Assembly (NCBI RefSeq): GCF_033547095.1
Contig: NZ_CP137852.1
Location: 372,001-436,000 of the forward strand
DNA: 64,000 bases
Direction of reading: 5' to 3'
Origin: Sediminicoccus rosea
GTDB lineage: Bacteria > Pseudomonadota > Alphaproteobacteria > Acetobacterales > Acetobacteraceae
The notes beneath the pieces are model-generated. The model saw only the letters and a program-made list of their open reading frames with translations. It was not told where the DNA came from and ran no database searches. Position 1 is the stretch's first letter. Each line of letters starts with the position of its first letter. Shown here piece by piece: positions 48,201 through 55,639 of the stretch. The translations under genes and the position numbers were made by a program.

Positions 48201-49708
48201 TCGGTACCACCACCTTCGGCATTGACGTGGCGGGTTCGGGCGAGCCGGTGAACTTCAGCGTGAATGGCGCGGCCCCGGCCCCCGTGCTGCCCGGCCTCAG
48301 CATCGCCGACGCCTTCCTGACCGAAGGCGATGCGGGCAGCGCGCTGATGAACTTCACCGTCAGCCTCTCCGCGGCGGCGGCCGAGGCCGTTACGGTGCAA
48401 TACGGCACGGCCAATGGCTCGGCGCTGGCGGGCCTCGATTACCAGGCCCTGAGCGGCAGCCTCACCTTCGCGCCGGGCGAGGTGAGCAAGGTCCTCTCCG
48501 TCGCCATCCTGGGCGACACGCTGCGCGAGGGCACCGAGAGCTTCGCCCTCAACCTGACGGCGCCCACGGGCGCGCGCCTCGCCGATGGCGCGGCGCTGGG
48601 CAGCATCCGCGACAATGACGCGCCGGCCTCCACCCTGCCGCCGCCCGGCTGGTATTCCACCAGCGGCAACCAGATCATCGACTCCACCGGTGAGGCGGTG
48701 CGGCTGAAGGGCATCAACTGGTTCGGGATGGAGGGTTACCTCGGCGTGCCGGACGGGCTCTACACCCGCAACTGGCAGGACATGATGGAGCAGATGCGGG
48801 AGCTGGGCTTCGATACCATCCGCCTGCCCTTCAGCCTGCAGAACATCCAGCCCGGAGCGATGCCCAACAACATCGTCTATAGCCTGAACCCGGACCTGGT
48901 GGGCCTCTCCAACCTGCAGGTGCTGGACAAGATCGTGGATTACGCCGGCGACCTCGGCATGAAGATCATCCTCGACTGCCACCGCAGCAGCTCGGGCGCG
49001 GGACCCAACGAGAACGGCCTCTGGTACGACCAGAACTTCTCCGAGGCGCAGTGGATCAGCAGCTGGAAGAGCCTGGTCCAGCGGTATGTGGACGACTCCA
49101 CGGTCATCGGCGTGGACCTCCAGAACGAGCCGCATGGCGCGACCTGGACCGACTGGTCGGCTGCGGCCGAGCGCGCGGGCAACGCCATCCATGAGGTGAA
49201 CCCGAACCTGCTCATCGTCGTCGAGGGTGTGGGCAACTACCAGGGCGACTACTACTGGTGGGGCGGGCAGCTCGAAGGCGTGCGGGATGATCCGGTGGTG
49301 CTGCAGCAGGCCAACAAGCTGGTCTATTCGCCGCACGACTATCCGAACTCGATCTACCCGAACAGCTGGTTCGAGGGGCCGAACTTCAAGGACAACCTGC
49401 CCAACGTCTTCCGCGAGCATTGGGGCTTCATCTACGAGGAAGGCATCGCGCCGATCTTCCTCGGCGAGTTCGGCTCCAAGCTGACCGACAGCCGCGACAT
49501 CGCCTGGCTGGACGAGCTGACCCAGTATCTGAACGGCGATTTCGACACGGATGGCGTGCTCGACATCGCGCCCGGTGAGGAGGGGATGAGCTTCGCCTAT
49601 TGGTCCTGGAACCCGAACTCCACGGATACGGGCGGCATCCTCAAGGATGACTGGATCAGCGTGCACCAGCACAAGATGGCGGCGCTGGAATCCATCCTGA
49701 TCGGCTGA
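45278..49708 (+). CDS. Modular extracellular cellulase: CBM2, Calx-beta repeats, GH5
   Basis: A 1476-residue protein. Residues 1-105 look like a cellulose-binding CBM2 module (NVSFSAQWGTGLIGQMRVSN). Seven Calx-beta repeats of about 112 residues follow (111-896), each with an acidic GD and ending near NDD, as in calcium-binding Calx-beta folds. A second CBM2 (about 905-1000, FRVTERWNGGFLAEITVVND), an eighth Calx-beta (1004-1115) and a GH5 glycosidase (about 1124-1476) complete it. GH5 catalytic residues are Glu1284 (VDLQNEPHG) and Glu1397 (FLGEFGSK). There is no N-terminal signal peptide; type I secretion via the C-terminus is likely but no RTX repeats are seen. The ATG has a run of eight Gs about 7 nt upstream. 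Confidence 0.9.
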   Translation: MFTQANVSFSAQWGTGLIGQMRVSNDSQLLNNWTITFDVPFQIVNLWDATILTATNLGGGMIRYTVGSAGWNASVPPGGGVSFVFEGRAESNIQAQLTGVTFGSTEALAVPPAVTISDAVLAEGASGTKEMVFTVSLSKPATETVTVPWSTQDGTALAGSDYNAASGSLTFAPGETSKTISVTIRGDAAVEANETFNLLLGMPLGATTADGTALGTIQNDDVLPSLSIADAQVSEGNAGTRLMVFTVTLSAAAQGPVTVAYTTRDGTALAGTDYNAQSGSLSFAAGETSKTIAVEIRGDTVDEIDESFEIALSGLTAASFARSSAIGVIANDDAPPVLSVSNAEVVEGNSGTRSVVFTLSLSQAIAQSVSANFATQDGTALAGSDYVARSGSVTFAAGETSKTVSVTVNGDTAIEADETFGLVLSNVARATLAPGGGTGTIRNDDLPPPTLAISDAQVTEGDAGTKQMLFTVTLSRAISSTASVTWATQNGTAASGSDYTGARGTLSFAAGEVSKTIAVAVRGDTAVEANETFSVVLGTATRATIADGTGLGTILNDDVPPTLTISDAQVTEGDAGTKQMLFTVTLSRAISSTASVTWTTQAGTATAGTDFTAASGTLSFAAGEVSKTIAVTLRGDTAVEADENFSVVLGTATRATIADGTATGTILNDDQPPPTLAISDAQVTEGDAGTKQMLFTVSLSRAATGAVSVNYATQAGTATAGSDFVAASGTLNFAAGEISKTIAVTINGDTAVEANESFNLLLSGAAGATIADGTGLGTIQNDDVLPTLAIADAQIAEGNAGVTQMLFTVTLSRAMGGPVTVSYATQAGTATAGADFTAATGTLSFAAGETSKTIAVAVNGDTAVEANEGFNLLLSAANGATITDGTALGTILNDDVSAPPPSGDTATFRVTERWNGGFLAEITVVNDATPIEGGWTLAFDAPFQIKGVWNAEIVSQSGSSYVIRNAPWNGNIGPLGTTTFGIDVAGSGEPVNFSVNGAAPAPVLPGLSIADAFLTEGDAGSALMNFTVSLSAAAAEAVTVQYGTANGSALAGLDYQALSGSLTFAPGEVSKVLSVAILGDTLREGTESFALNLTAPTGARLADGAALGSIRDNDAPASTLPPPGWYSTSGNQIIDSTGEAVRLKGINWFGMEGYLGVPDGLYTRNWQDMMEQMRELGFDTIRLPFSLQNIQPGAMPNNIVYSLNPDLVGLSNLQVLDKIVDYAGDLGMKIILDCHRSSSGAGPNENGLWYDQNFSEAQWISSWKSLVQRYVDDSTVIGVDLQNEPHGATWTDWSAAAERAGNAIHEVNPNLLIVVEGVGNYQGDYYWWGGQLEGVRDDPVVLQQANKLVYSPHDYPNSIYPNSWFEGPNFKDNLPNVFREHWGFIYEEGIAPIFLGEFGSKLTDSRDIAWLDELTQYLNGDFDTDGVLDIAPGEEGMSFAYWSWNPNSTDTGGILKDDWISVHQHKMAALESILIG
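45608..47965 (+). repeat. Seven tandem Calx-beta coding repeats
   Basis: The DNA is a tandem array of seven units of about 336 bp (112-113 codons). Units 4, 5 and 6 (from about 46616 to 47629) are most alike: long stretches, for example the codons for QVTEGDAGTKQMLFTV, are nearly identical at DNA level. Units 1-3 and 7 are more diverged. This points to recent duplication or gene conversion in the centre of the array. An eighth, more diverged unit lies separately at about 48287-48622. Confidence 0.9.
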
Positions 49709-49714
49709 GCGGGC

Positions 49715-49733
49715 GGGGGGTCTCAGACCCCCC
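49715..49733. terminator. Hairpin between convergent genes
   Basis: GGGGGGTC, loop TCA, GACCCCCC forms a perfect 8 bp stem between the cellulase stop and the nusB stop. No T-tract follows on either strand, so a role in ending both convergent transcripts is likely but not certain. Confidence 0.55.
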
Positions 49734-49753
49734 CCAACCTGCCGCGGAGCGTC

Positions 49754-50236
49754 CTAGAATTCCTCGGCGCGGAGCGCGCGGGCCAGCGCGTCCAGCACGC
49801 CGTTGCAGAAGCGCGGCTCCTCGCCGCCGAAGAAGCCGTGCGCGACGTCCATGTATTCCTTGATGACGACGCGCGCGGGCGGCCCGCCCATGTCGCGCAG
49901 CTCGCCCGCGGCGGCGCGCAGGATGGCGCGCAGCACCGGGTCCAGCCGGTTCATCGCCCAGCCCGAGGCGAGGTGGGCGGCGATGAGCTGGTCGAGGTCA
50001 TCCGTGTGGGTGGCCGCACCGCGCATGATGCGCGCGAAGAGCGGCACATCCGCCTCCTCCACGCGGCCATCCTCGAAGCCCTGCTGGCCCGGGGCGGCGC
50101 CCAGGCGGTGGCGGATGAACTGGTCCAGCACCGTCTCGATGTTCTCGCCCGACTGCTCGGTCTGGAACAGTGCCTGGACGGCGGCGACGCGCGCGCCGGT
50201 GCGCGGGCGGCCCGGAGGCTTGGCGGCGGCCTTCAT
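49754..50236 (-). CDS. nusB: Transcription antitermination factor NusB
   Basis: A 160-residue all-helical factor that with NusE binds boxA RNA in rRNA antitermination. Family blocks are ARVAAVQALFQTEQSG near the N-terminus, LDPVLRAILRAAAGEL in the middle and VVIKEYMDVAHGFFGGEEPR with FCNGVLDALAR at the end. It overlaps ribH by 4 nt (ATGA), the usual ribH-nusB pairing in alphaproteobacteria, and is the last gene of the riboflavin operon. Confidence 0.95.
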   Translation of the reverse strand: MKAAAKPPGRPRTGARVAAVQALFQTEQSGENIETVLDQFIRHRLGAAPGQQGFEDGRVEEADVPLFARIMRGAATHTDDLDQLIAAHLASGWAMNRLDPVLRAILRAAAGELRDMGGPPARVVIKEYMDVAHGFFGGEEPRFCNGVLDALARALRAEEF

Positions 50237-50724
50237 CCGAGGCCCCAGCGGCGGCGCAGCGCCACCTGCATGAGTGCGGCCTGCGCGGCCTCGGCCCCCT
50301 TGTTGTGCTGGTCCTGGCGCGACCGTTCGATGGCCTGCTGGAGGGTGTGCACGGTCAGCAACCCGAAGCCGATGGCAGCGCCGGAATCGGTCGAGATGTT
50401 CATCACGCCCGAGCAGGCTTCGCGGCAGATGTGGTCATAATGGTCGGTCTCGCCGCGTACGACACAGCCGAGCAGCACGAAGCCGTCCCAGCGCGGCTCC
50501 TCGTCATCGGCGTCGAGCGCCATGCGGAGCGCGGCCGGCAGTTCGAAGGCGCCAGCCACGTCCACGATCTCGAGCAGGCCGCCCGCTTCCGCCACCACGC
50601 GCTCCACGCCCTGGCGCATGCCGCCCACGATCTCGTCGTAATAGGGGGCCTGGATCAGCAGGATGCGCACGGGCGCGCCCGGCACCTGCACCGTGTCGCG
50701 CTTGGGTCCATCAACCGTGCTCAT
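50233..50724 (-). CDS. ribH: 6,7-Dimethyl-8-ribityllumazine synthase
   Basis: A 163-residue enzyme that condenses the ribitylamino-uracil with dihydroxybutanone phosphate, the penultimate riboflavin step. Family blocks: RILLIQAPYYDEIVGGM, VAGAFELPAALRMAL, GFVLLGCVVRGETDHYDHI, and GFGLLTVHTLQQAIER. Its ATG is the fifth in a chain of identical initiation sites: the stop of the last of four upstream minicistrons overlaps it (ATGA), and GGAG lies 7 nt before it. Translation is therefore probably governed by the minicistron array. Confidence 0.96.
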   Translation of the reverse strand: MSTVDGPKRDTVQVPGAPVRILLIQAPYYDEIVGGMRQGVERVVAEAGGLLEIVDVAGAFELPAALRMALDADDEEPRWDGFVLLGCVVRGETDHYDHICREACSGVMNISTDSGAAIGFGLLTVHTLQQAIERSRQDQHNKGAEAAQAALMQVALRRRWGLG

Positions 50725-50828
50725 TGATCTGCTCCGCAGATGGGGCTCATTGATCTGCTCCGCAGATGGGGCTCATTGATCTGCTCCGCAGATGGGGCTC
50801 ATTGATCCGCTCCGCCGATGGGGCTCAT
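50725..50828 (-). repeat. Four tandem 26-bp start-stop minicistrons between ribBA and ribH
   Basis: On the minus strand, a 26-bp unit occurs four times with ATGs at 50828, 50802, 50776 and 50750; ribH starts at 50724, again 26 bp on. Each ATG opens a frame of nine codons (MSPIGGADQ once, then MSPICGADQ three times) closed by a TGA that overlaps the next ATG as ATGA. The first ATG overlaps the ribBA stop as TGATG. Each unit contains GGAG 7 nt before the next ATG, set in the hairpin ATCTGC-GGA-GCAGAT. The unit nearest ribBA differs at two bases; the other three are identical. The pattern is read directly; its translation is inferred. Confidence 0.9.
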
Positions 50829-51949
50829 CAGCTCTCTCCCACGACCGGCCGCGTGGCCACCACGCGCAGGCCCCAGCCCTCCAGCCCCACCAGCGGGCGC
50901 GGATGGTTGGAAAGGCGGATCATGTCGGTCACGCCGAGATCGGCGAGAATCTGCGCGCCCACGCCATAGTCGCGCAGCTGCGGCGTTGCGTTGTTGTCGC
51001 GGTTGCGGCGCACATGGGTGCTGATGCCGTCCCGCCGGTAGTCGCGCAGGATGACGACGACGCCGCGGCCCTCGGCGGCGATGGCCTCCATCGCGCCGTG
51101 CAGTTCGCGCACGCCGCGGCCGCCCACCATGTCGGTCATCAGGTTGGCCGCGTGCATGCGCGTCAGCACCGGCTCCGGCCCCGTGATGTCGCCCTTGATG
51201 AGGGCGACATGCTCACCCGATTCCAGCGCGGAATTGTAGACCACGAGGCGCCAGTCGCCGCCCACGGCGTGGGTGATCTCGCCCTCCTCCACGCGCTTGA
51301 TCAGGCGCTCGGTGCGGCGGCGATGGGCGATCAGGTCGGCGATGGTGCCGAGCTTGAGGCCATGCATCTGCGCGAAGGACACGAGGTCCGGCAGGCGCGC
51401 CATGGTGCCGTCATCGTTCATGATCTCGCAGATCACGCCCGAAGGGTTGAGCCCCGCGAGGCGCGCGAAATCCACCGCCGCCTCGGTATGGCCGGCGCGG
51501 ATCAGCGTGCCGCCCTCGCGCGCCACCAGCGGGAAGACATGGCCGGGTGTGACGATGTGCTCGCGCCCCAGCTCCGGGTTGATGGCGACGGCGACGGTGC
51601 GCGCGCGGTCGGCGGCGGAGATGCCGGTGGTCACGCCGTCGCGCGCCTCGATGCTGACGGTGAAGGCCGTCTGGTGGCGCGTGCCGTTGGATTGCGCCAT
51701 GAGCGGCAGCGCCAGCTGCTCGACACGCTGGCGCGTCATCGCCAGGCAGATCAGGCCGCGCGCGAAGCGGGCCATGAAGTTGATCGCGTCGGGCGTTGCG
51801 AATTGCGCGGGGATGACGAGGTCGCCCTCGTTCTCGCGGTCCTCGTCATCCACCAGGATGAACATCCGGCCCCGGCGGGCTTCTTCCAGAAGCTCCTCGG
51901 TCGGCGTGATGAACTCGTGGTAGCTCGTGGTCTTGGTCTGGACGCTCAC
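50828..51949 (-). CDS. ribB: 3,4-Dihydroxy-2-butanone-4-phosphate synthase with degenerate GTP cyclohydrolase II domain
   Basis: A 373-residue riboflavin enzyme. The N-terminal domain (about 12-210) is a complete RibB: MFILVDDEDRENEGDLVIPA, TPGHVFPLVAREGG, RAGHTEAAVDFARLAGL and GVICEIMNDDGTMAR. The C-terminal domain (about 215-373) has the GTP cyclohydrolase II fold and end (LRDYGVGAQILADLG), but it has no cysteine at all, so the zinc site is gone (TRMHAANLMTDMVGG where the CxDCG region belongs). A separate RibA is expected elsewhere. GTG start overlaps the ribE stop (GTGA). Confidence 0.94.
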   Translation of the reverse strand: MSVQTKTTSYHEFITPTEELLEEARRGRMFILVDDEDRENEGDLVIPAQFATPDAINFMARFARGLICLAMTRQRVEQLALPLMAQSNGTRHQTAFTVSIEARDGVTTGISAADRARTVAVAINPELGREHIVTPGHVFPLVAREGGTLIRAGHTEAAVDFARLAGLNPSGVICEIMNDDGTMARLPDLVSFAQMHGLKLGTIADLIAHRRRTERLIKRVEEGEITHAVGGDWRLVVYNSALESGEHVALIKGDITGPEPVLTRMHAANLMTDMVGGRGVRELHGAMEAIAAEGRGVVVILRDYRRDGISTHVRRNRDNNATPQLRDYGVGAQILADLGVTDMIRLSNHPRPLVGLEGWGLRVVATRPVVGES

Positions 51950-52548
51950 GCGCGAAACTCCATCAGCCGAGCGACGTAGCGCGCCAGGGTGTCGATCTCG
52001 ATATTCACCGCATCCCCCGGTTGCAGCGTCCCGAAGCTGGTCACGGCGGCGGTATGGGGAATGATGTTGACCCCGAAACTCTCGGCGTCAACCTCGTTGA
52101 CCGTGAGCGAAACGCCGTCGATCGCGACGCTCCCCTTCACGGCGATGTATTTCGCGATCTCGCGCGGGACGGCGAAGCGCCAGCGGACCGAGGCGTTCTC
52201 CGGCGTGGCGGAGAGCACCTGGCCCACCCCGTCCACATGGCCCGAGACGAGGTGCCCGCCCAACTCGTCGCCGAGCTTCAGGCTGCGCTCCAGGTTCACC
52301 CGGCCGCCGGCCCTCCAGCGGCCCATGGTGGTGCGGGCCAGGGTCTCGGCGCTCGCATCCACGGCGAAGCTGTCGGCGTTGAGTTCCACCGCCGTCAGGC
52401 AGATGCCGGAGCAGGCGATGGAGCAGCCGAGCGCCGCACCGGCCAGGAATTCGGGGGCCACGCCGATGACGAGGCGCATGTCATGCCCCTGGCCGATGGG
52501 CTGCACCTCGCGCAGCGTGCCCAGCGCCGTGATGATTCCGGTGAACAT
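51946..52548 (-). CDS. ribE: Riboflavin synthase alpha chain
   Basis: A 200-residue enzyme that dismutates two lumazine molecules to riboflavin. It shows the two-fold lumazine-binding repeat: MFTGIITALGTLREV with GCSIACSGICLTAVEL in the first half, and HLVSGHVDGVGQV with KGSVAIDGVSLTVNEV in the second. It begins 3 bp after ribD and overlaps ribBA by 4 nt, so it is within one coupled riboflavin unit. Confidence 0.96.
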   Translation of the reverse strand: MFTGIITALGTLREVQPIGQGHDMRLVIGVAPEFLAGAALGCSIACSGICLTAVELNADSFAVDASAETLARTTMGRWRAGGRVNLERSLKLGDELGGHLVSGHVDGVGQVLSATPENASVRWRFAVPREIAKYIAVKGSVAIDGVSLTVNEVDAESFGVNIIPHTAAVTSFGTLQPGDAVNIEIDTLARYVARLMEFRA

Positions 52549-52551
52549 GCG

Positions 52552-53664
52552 CTACTCCTTCACGAACTCGCTCATCACATCCTCACCCACCGCTTCCGTC
52601 GCCACGCGCCGGAAGCGCGGCATGGCGGCGAGTGCGGCGACGCCCAGCGGCCCCGCACTCGGCCAGCCCTCGGCGCCCATCACGCCAGGGGCATGGAACC
52701 AGACGAGCCGGTCCACAAGCCCCGCCCGGAGCAACCCGGCTGCGAGGCCGGCGCCACCCTCGGCCAGCACGCGGGTCACGCCGCGCGCCGCCAGCGCCGC
52801 CAGCATGGCGCGGGGCAGCAGGCCGCCGCCGCCCTCGGCGGTTTTTGGAGCCCGGCGGATGGTCACCACCTCCACCCCTGCGCCGATATAGGGTGCCAGC
52901 GCGGAAGGGCGATGCCCGGCGCCGGTGAGAAGCCAGGTGGGGTGCCGCCCCGCCTCGCGCACCAGCCGCGCCGTGGGGGGCGTGCGGAGCCGGGCATCGG
53001 CGATGACGCGCAGCATGGGCACGGGGTCCATGCCGGCGATGCGGCAGGTGAGGTCCGGGTCATCGGCCAGCACCGTGCCGCTGCCCACCAGCACCGCGTC
53101 GTGCCGGGCGCGCAGGGCATGCACGGCGCGGCGGGATTCGGGGCCGGTGATCCAGCGGCTCTCGCCAGCCTGGGTCGCGATGCGGCCATCCAGGGTCGCG
53201 GCGAGCTTCAGGGTCACCAGCGGCAGGCCCTGGGTGATGCGGCGGATGAAGCCGGCATTGAGCGCCGCCGCCTCAGGCCCCAGCAACCCCTCCTCGACCG
53301 TGATGCCGGCCGCGCGCAGCCGGGCGAAGCCGCGCCCATCCACCCGCGCATCGGGGTCGCGCAGCGCCACCACCACGCGGGAAACGCCGGCCTGGATCAG
53401 CGCATCGCAGCAAGGGGGCGTGCGGCCGTGATGCGAGCAGGGCTCCAGCGTGACATAGGCGGTGGCACCCCGCGCCGCTTCCCCGGCGCGGCCCAAGGCC
53501 TGGGTTTCCGCATGCGGCCGCCCGCCGGGCTGGGTCCAGCCGCGGCCGACCACCTGGCCGTCCTTCACCAGCACGCAGCCCACGGCCGGGTTGGGCCAGG
53601 TGTTGCCCAGGCCGCGCGCCGCGAGTTGCAGCGCCGCGCGCATATGGGCGGCGTCATCCGGCAT
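52552..53664 (-). CDS. ribD: Bifunctional diaminohydroxyphosphoribosylaminopyrimidine deaminase/reductase
   Basis: A 370-residue enzyme for the second and third steps of riboflavin synthesis. The N-terminal deaminase (about 5-145) has zinc ligands in GGRPHAETQAL and VTLEPCSHHGRTPPCCDALI. The C-terminal reductase (about 150-370) has LKLAATLDGRIATQAGESRW and LAEGGAGLAAGLL. Its ATG overlaps the nrdR stop as TGATG, a sign of reinitiation coupling. Confidence 0.96.
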   Translation of the reverse strand: MPDDAAHMRAALQLAARGLGNTWPNPAVGCVLVKDGQVVGRGWTQPGGRPHAETQALGRAGEAARGATAYVTLEPCSHHGRTPPCCDALIQAGVSRVVVALRDPDARVDGRGFARLRAAGITVEEGLLGPEAAALNAGFIRRITQGLPLVTLKLAATLDGRIATQAGESRWITGPESRRAVHALRARHDAVLVGSGTVLADDPDLTCRIAGMDPVPMLRVIADARLRTPPTARLVREAGRHPTWLLTGAGHRPSALAPYIGAGVEVVTIRRAPKTAEGGGGLLPRAMLAALAARGVTRVLAEGGAGLAAGLLRAGLVDRLVWFHAPGVMGAEGWPSAGPLGVAALAAMPRFRRVATEAVGEDVMSEFVKE

Positions 53665-54116
53665 CAGGGGGCGTCCAGGCCACCCAGAAAAGCCTGGAAG
53701 TCCTTGGCCTCGGAGAAGTTCTGGTAGACTGACGCGAAGCGCACATAGGCCACCTGGTCCACGCCCTTCAGCGTGTCCATCACCATCTCCCCGATGCGGC
53801 GGGAGGGGATCTCGGCCTCGGTTTCCATCTCCAGGCGGCGCTGGATGCCGTTCAGGATGCGCTCGATGCGCTCGTCATCCACCGGGCGCTTGCGGCAGGC
53901 GATCTTGATGGATTTGCCGAGCTTGTCGCGGTCGAAGGGCACGCGGCGGCCATCGGTCTTGAGGACGGTGAGTTCGCGCAGCGTCACGCGCTCGAAGGTG
54001 GTGAAGCGGTTGCCGCAGGCCGGGCAGAAGCGCCGGCGACGGATCGCCGCCCCATCCTCGGAGGGGCGGCTGTCCTTCACCTGGGTCTCGTCATTTCCAC
54101 AGTAGGGGCAGCGCAT
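53664..54116 (-). CDS. nrdR: Transcriptional repressor NrdR
   Basis: A 150-residue repressor of ribonucleotide reductase genes. An N-terminal zinc ribbon ([17 protein letters not shown], then [17 protein letters not shown]) is followed by an ATP-cone domain ([19 protein letters not shown]). The ATG before RCPYCG is the family start; an ATG six codons upstream was rejected. It is placed between glyA and ribD as in many alphaproteobacteria, with 157 bp to glyA that hold repeat copy 3 and a hairpin. Confidence 0.96.
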   Translation of the reverse strand: MRCPYCGNDETQVKDSRPSEDGAAIRRRRFCPACGNRFTTFERVTLRELTVLKTDGRRVPFDRDKLGKSIKIACRKRPVDDERIERILNGIQRRLEMETEAEIPSRRIGEMVMDTLKGVDQVAYVRFASVYQNFSEAKDFQAFLGGLDAP

Positions 54117-54170
54117 GGGCGACCTTCCAGCCAAAACAAAACGGCAGAAAAGACGCTACCCTCGAAGAAT

Positions 54171-54189
54171 CCGGCCGCAAAGCGGCCGG
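54171..54189. other. Perfect hairpin upstream of nrdR
   Basis: CCGGCCGC, loop AAA, GCGGCCGG forms an 8 bp stem in the glyA-nrdR spacer, 55 bp before the nrdR ATG. On the minus strand the following bases are T-rich (TTCTT, later TTTTCT), so it could attenuate read-through from glyA, but there is no clean T-tract. Confidence 0.5.
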
Positions 54190-54227
54190 CGCGCCCAGAC
54201 CACCCTCATCCCCAGCACGCCAGCAGC

Positions 54228-54276
54228 GGCGCGAAGCCAAGCGCGCGGAGCGCGCGCCCGGCGTCTGAGGGCATCA
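54228..54276 (+). repeat. Dispersed multi-hairpin repeat, copy 3 (short)
   Basis: It retains GAAGCCAA, a hairpin (54241-54257, GCGCGCG/CGCGCGC with a 3-nt loop) and CCCGGCGTCTGAGGGC, but lacks the two other stems of copies 1 and 2. The stem sequence differs from copies 1 and 2 on both arms while pairing is kept. The element abuts the glyA stop codon: read on the minus strand, the stop TGA runs into TGCCCTCAGACGCCGGG. Confidence 0.8.
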
Positions 54277-55572
54277 ATAAATGGGGAAGCGCGCGCACAA
54301 GGCCTGCACGTCCTTCGCCACCGCCTGCTCCACGGCCGTGTTGCCGTCCGGCGCATTGGCCTGGGCCAGCCCGTCCAGCACGCGGACGATCAGGCGCCCC
54401 ACCTCCCGGAACTCCGCCTCGCCGAAGCCGCGCGTGGTGCCGGCCGGCGTGCCGAGGCGCACGCCGCTGGTGACCATCGGCTTCTCGGGATCGAAGGGGA
54501 TGGCGTTCTTGTTGCAGGTCAGGTGGGCGCGGCCCAAAGCGGCCTCGGCCGCCTTGCCGGTCAGGCCTTTGGGGCGGAGGTCCACCAGCATCAGATGGCT
54601 GTCCGTGCCGCCCGAGACGATGGCCAGCCCACCCTGCACCAACTCATCCGCCAGGGCGCGGGCATTGGCCACGACCTGCCTGGCATAGGCGCGGAAATCC
54701 GGGCGCAGCGCCTCGCCGAAGGCCACCGCCTTGGCGGCGATGACATGCATCAGCGGGCCGCCCTGCAGGCCCGGGAACATGGCCGAGTTGATCTTCTTCG
54801 CGATCGCCTCGTCATTCGTCAGGATCAGGCCGCCGCGCGGGCCGCGCAGCGTCTTGTGCGTGGTCGTCGTCGTCACATGCGCGTGCGGCACGGGCGAGGG
54901 GTAGGCGCCGGCGGCCACCAGGCCCGCGTAATGCGCCATGTCCACCATCAGGATCGCGCCGATCTCATCGGCCACGGCGCGGAAGCGGGCGAAGTCGATC
55001 TCGCGCGAATAGGCCGAGCCGCCGGCGATGATGAGCTTGGGCTTATGCTCGCGCGCCAGGCGCTCCATCGTCTCGTAGTCGAGCAGCCCGTCCTCGGCCT
55101 TCACGCCATAGGCGATGGGGCGGAACCACTTGCCGGAGTAGTTCACCGGGGCGCCATGCGTCAGGTGGCCGCCGGCCGCGAGGTCCATCGCCAGGAAGCT
55201 GTCGCCCGGCTGCAGCAGGGCGAAGAAGACGGCGATATTGGCCGAGGCGCCGCTATGCGGCTGCACATTGGCGAATTGCGCGCCGAAGAGCTGCTTCGCG
55301 CGCTCGATGGCCAGCGTCTCGGCCACGTCCACGAATTCGCAGCCGCCATAGTAGCGACGGCCCGGATAGCCCTCGGCATACTTGTTCGTCATCACCGAGC
55401 CCTGCGCCTCCAGCACGGCGCGGCTGACGATGTTCTCGGACGCGATCAGCTCGATGCCGTCCTGCTGGCGGGTCAACTCCTGCGCGATGGCGGCGGCCAG
55501 CTCGGGGTCGGACTCCGCCACGCCGGCCTGGAAGAAGCGGGCAGGCAGGAAGCGGGCGGTGTTCTCGTTCAT
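54274..55572 (-). CDS. glyA: Serine hydroxymethyltransferase
   Basis: A 432-residue PLP enzyme that interconverts serine and glycine and charges tetrahydrofolate with one-carbon units. Family blocks: [54 protein letters not shown] and the PLP lysine in [16 protein letters not shown]. The ATG ([14 protein letters not shown]) is a typical start. It follows rpiB by 67 bp, as is common in alphaproteobacteria. Confidence 0.97.
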   Translation of the reverse strand: MNENTARFLPARFFQAGVAESDPELAAAIAQELTRQQDGIELIASENIVSRAVLEAQGSVMTNKYAEGYPGRRYYGGCEFVDVAETLAIERAKQLFGAQFANVQPHSGASANIAVFFALLQPGDSFLAMDLAAGGHLTHGAPVNYSGKWFRPIAYGVKAEDGLLDYETMERLAREHKPKLIIAGGSAYSREIDFARFRAVADEIGAILMVDMAHYAGLVAAGAYPSPVPHAHVTTTTTHKTLRGPRGGLILTNDEAIAKKINSAMFPGLQGGPLMHVIAAKAVAFGEALRPDFRAYARQVVANARALADELVQGGLAIVSGGTDSHLMLVDLRPKGLTGKAAEAALGRAHLTCNKNAIPFDPEKPMVTSGVRLGTPAGTTRGFGEAEFREVGRLIVRVLDGLAQANAPDGNTAVEQAVAKDVQALCARFPIY

Positions 55573-55639
55573 GGCAGAGGTCCTTGCGGGCAGGAAATTC
55601 GGCATATCACGGCCGGGCGCGGCCGGGAAACGCCCGAGA

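Noticed and set aside
47711-49672. A 653-codon open frame antisense to the GH5 region
   Set aside because: It covers the repeat and catalytic parts of the cellulase in reverse; no recognisable domains.
50725-50828. CRISPR-like direct repeats
   Set aside because: The 26-bp units are head-to-tail with no spacers and no cas genes; the start-stop structure explains them better.
52549-54273. FMN riboswitch for the riboflavin genes
   Set aside because: Gene junctions are overlaps or 3-nt gaps, and the glyA-nrdR spacer shows only the dispersed repeat and a simple hairpin, not the conserved FMN aptamer.
55573-55639. Glycine riboswitch before glyA
   Set aside because: The 67-bp spacer is too short and has no aptamer-like conserved blocks.
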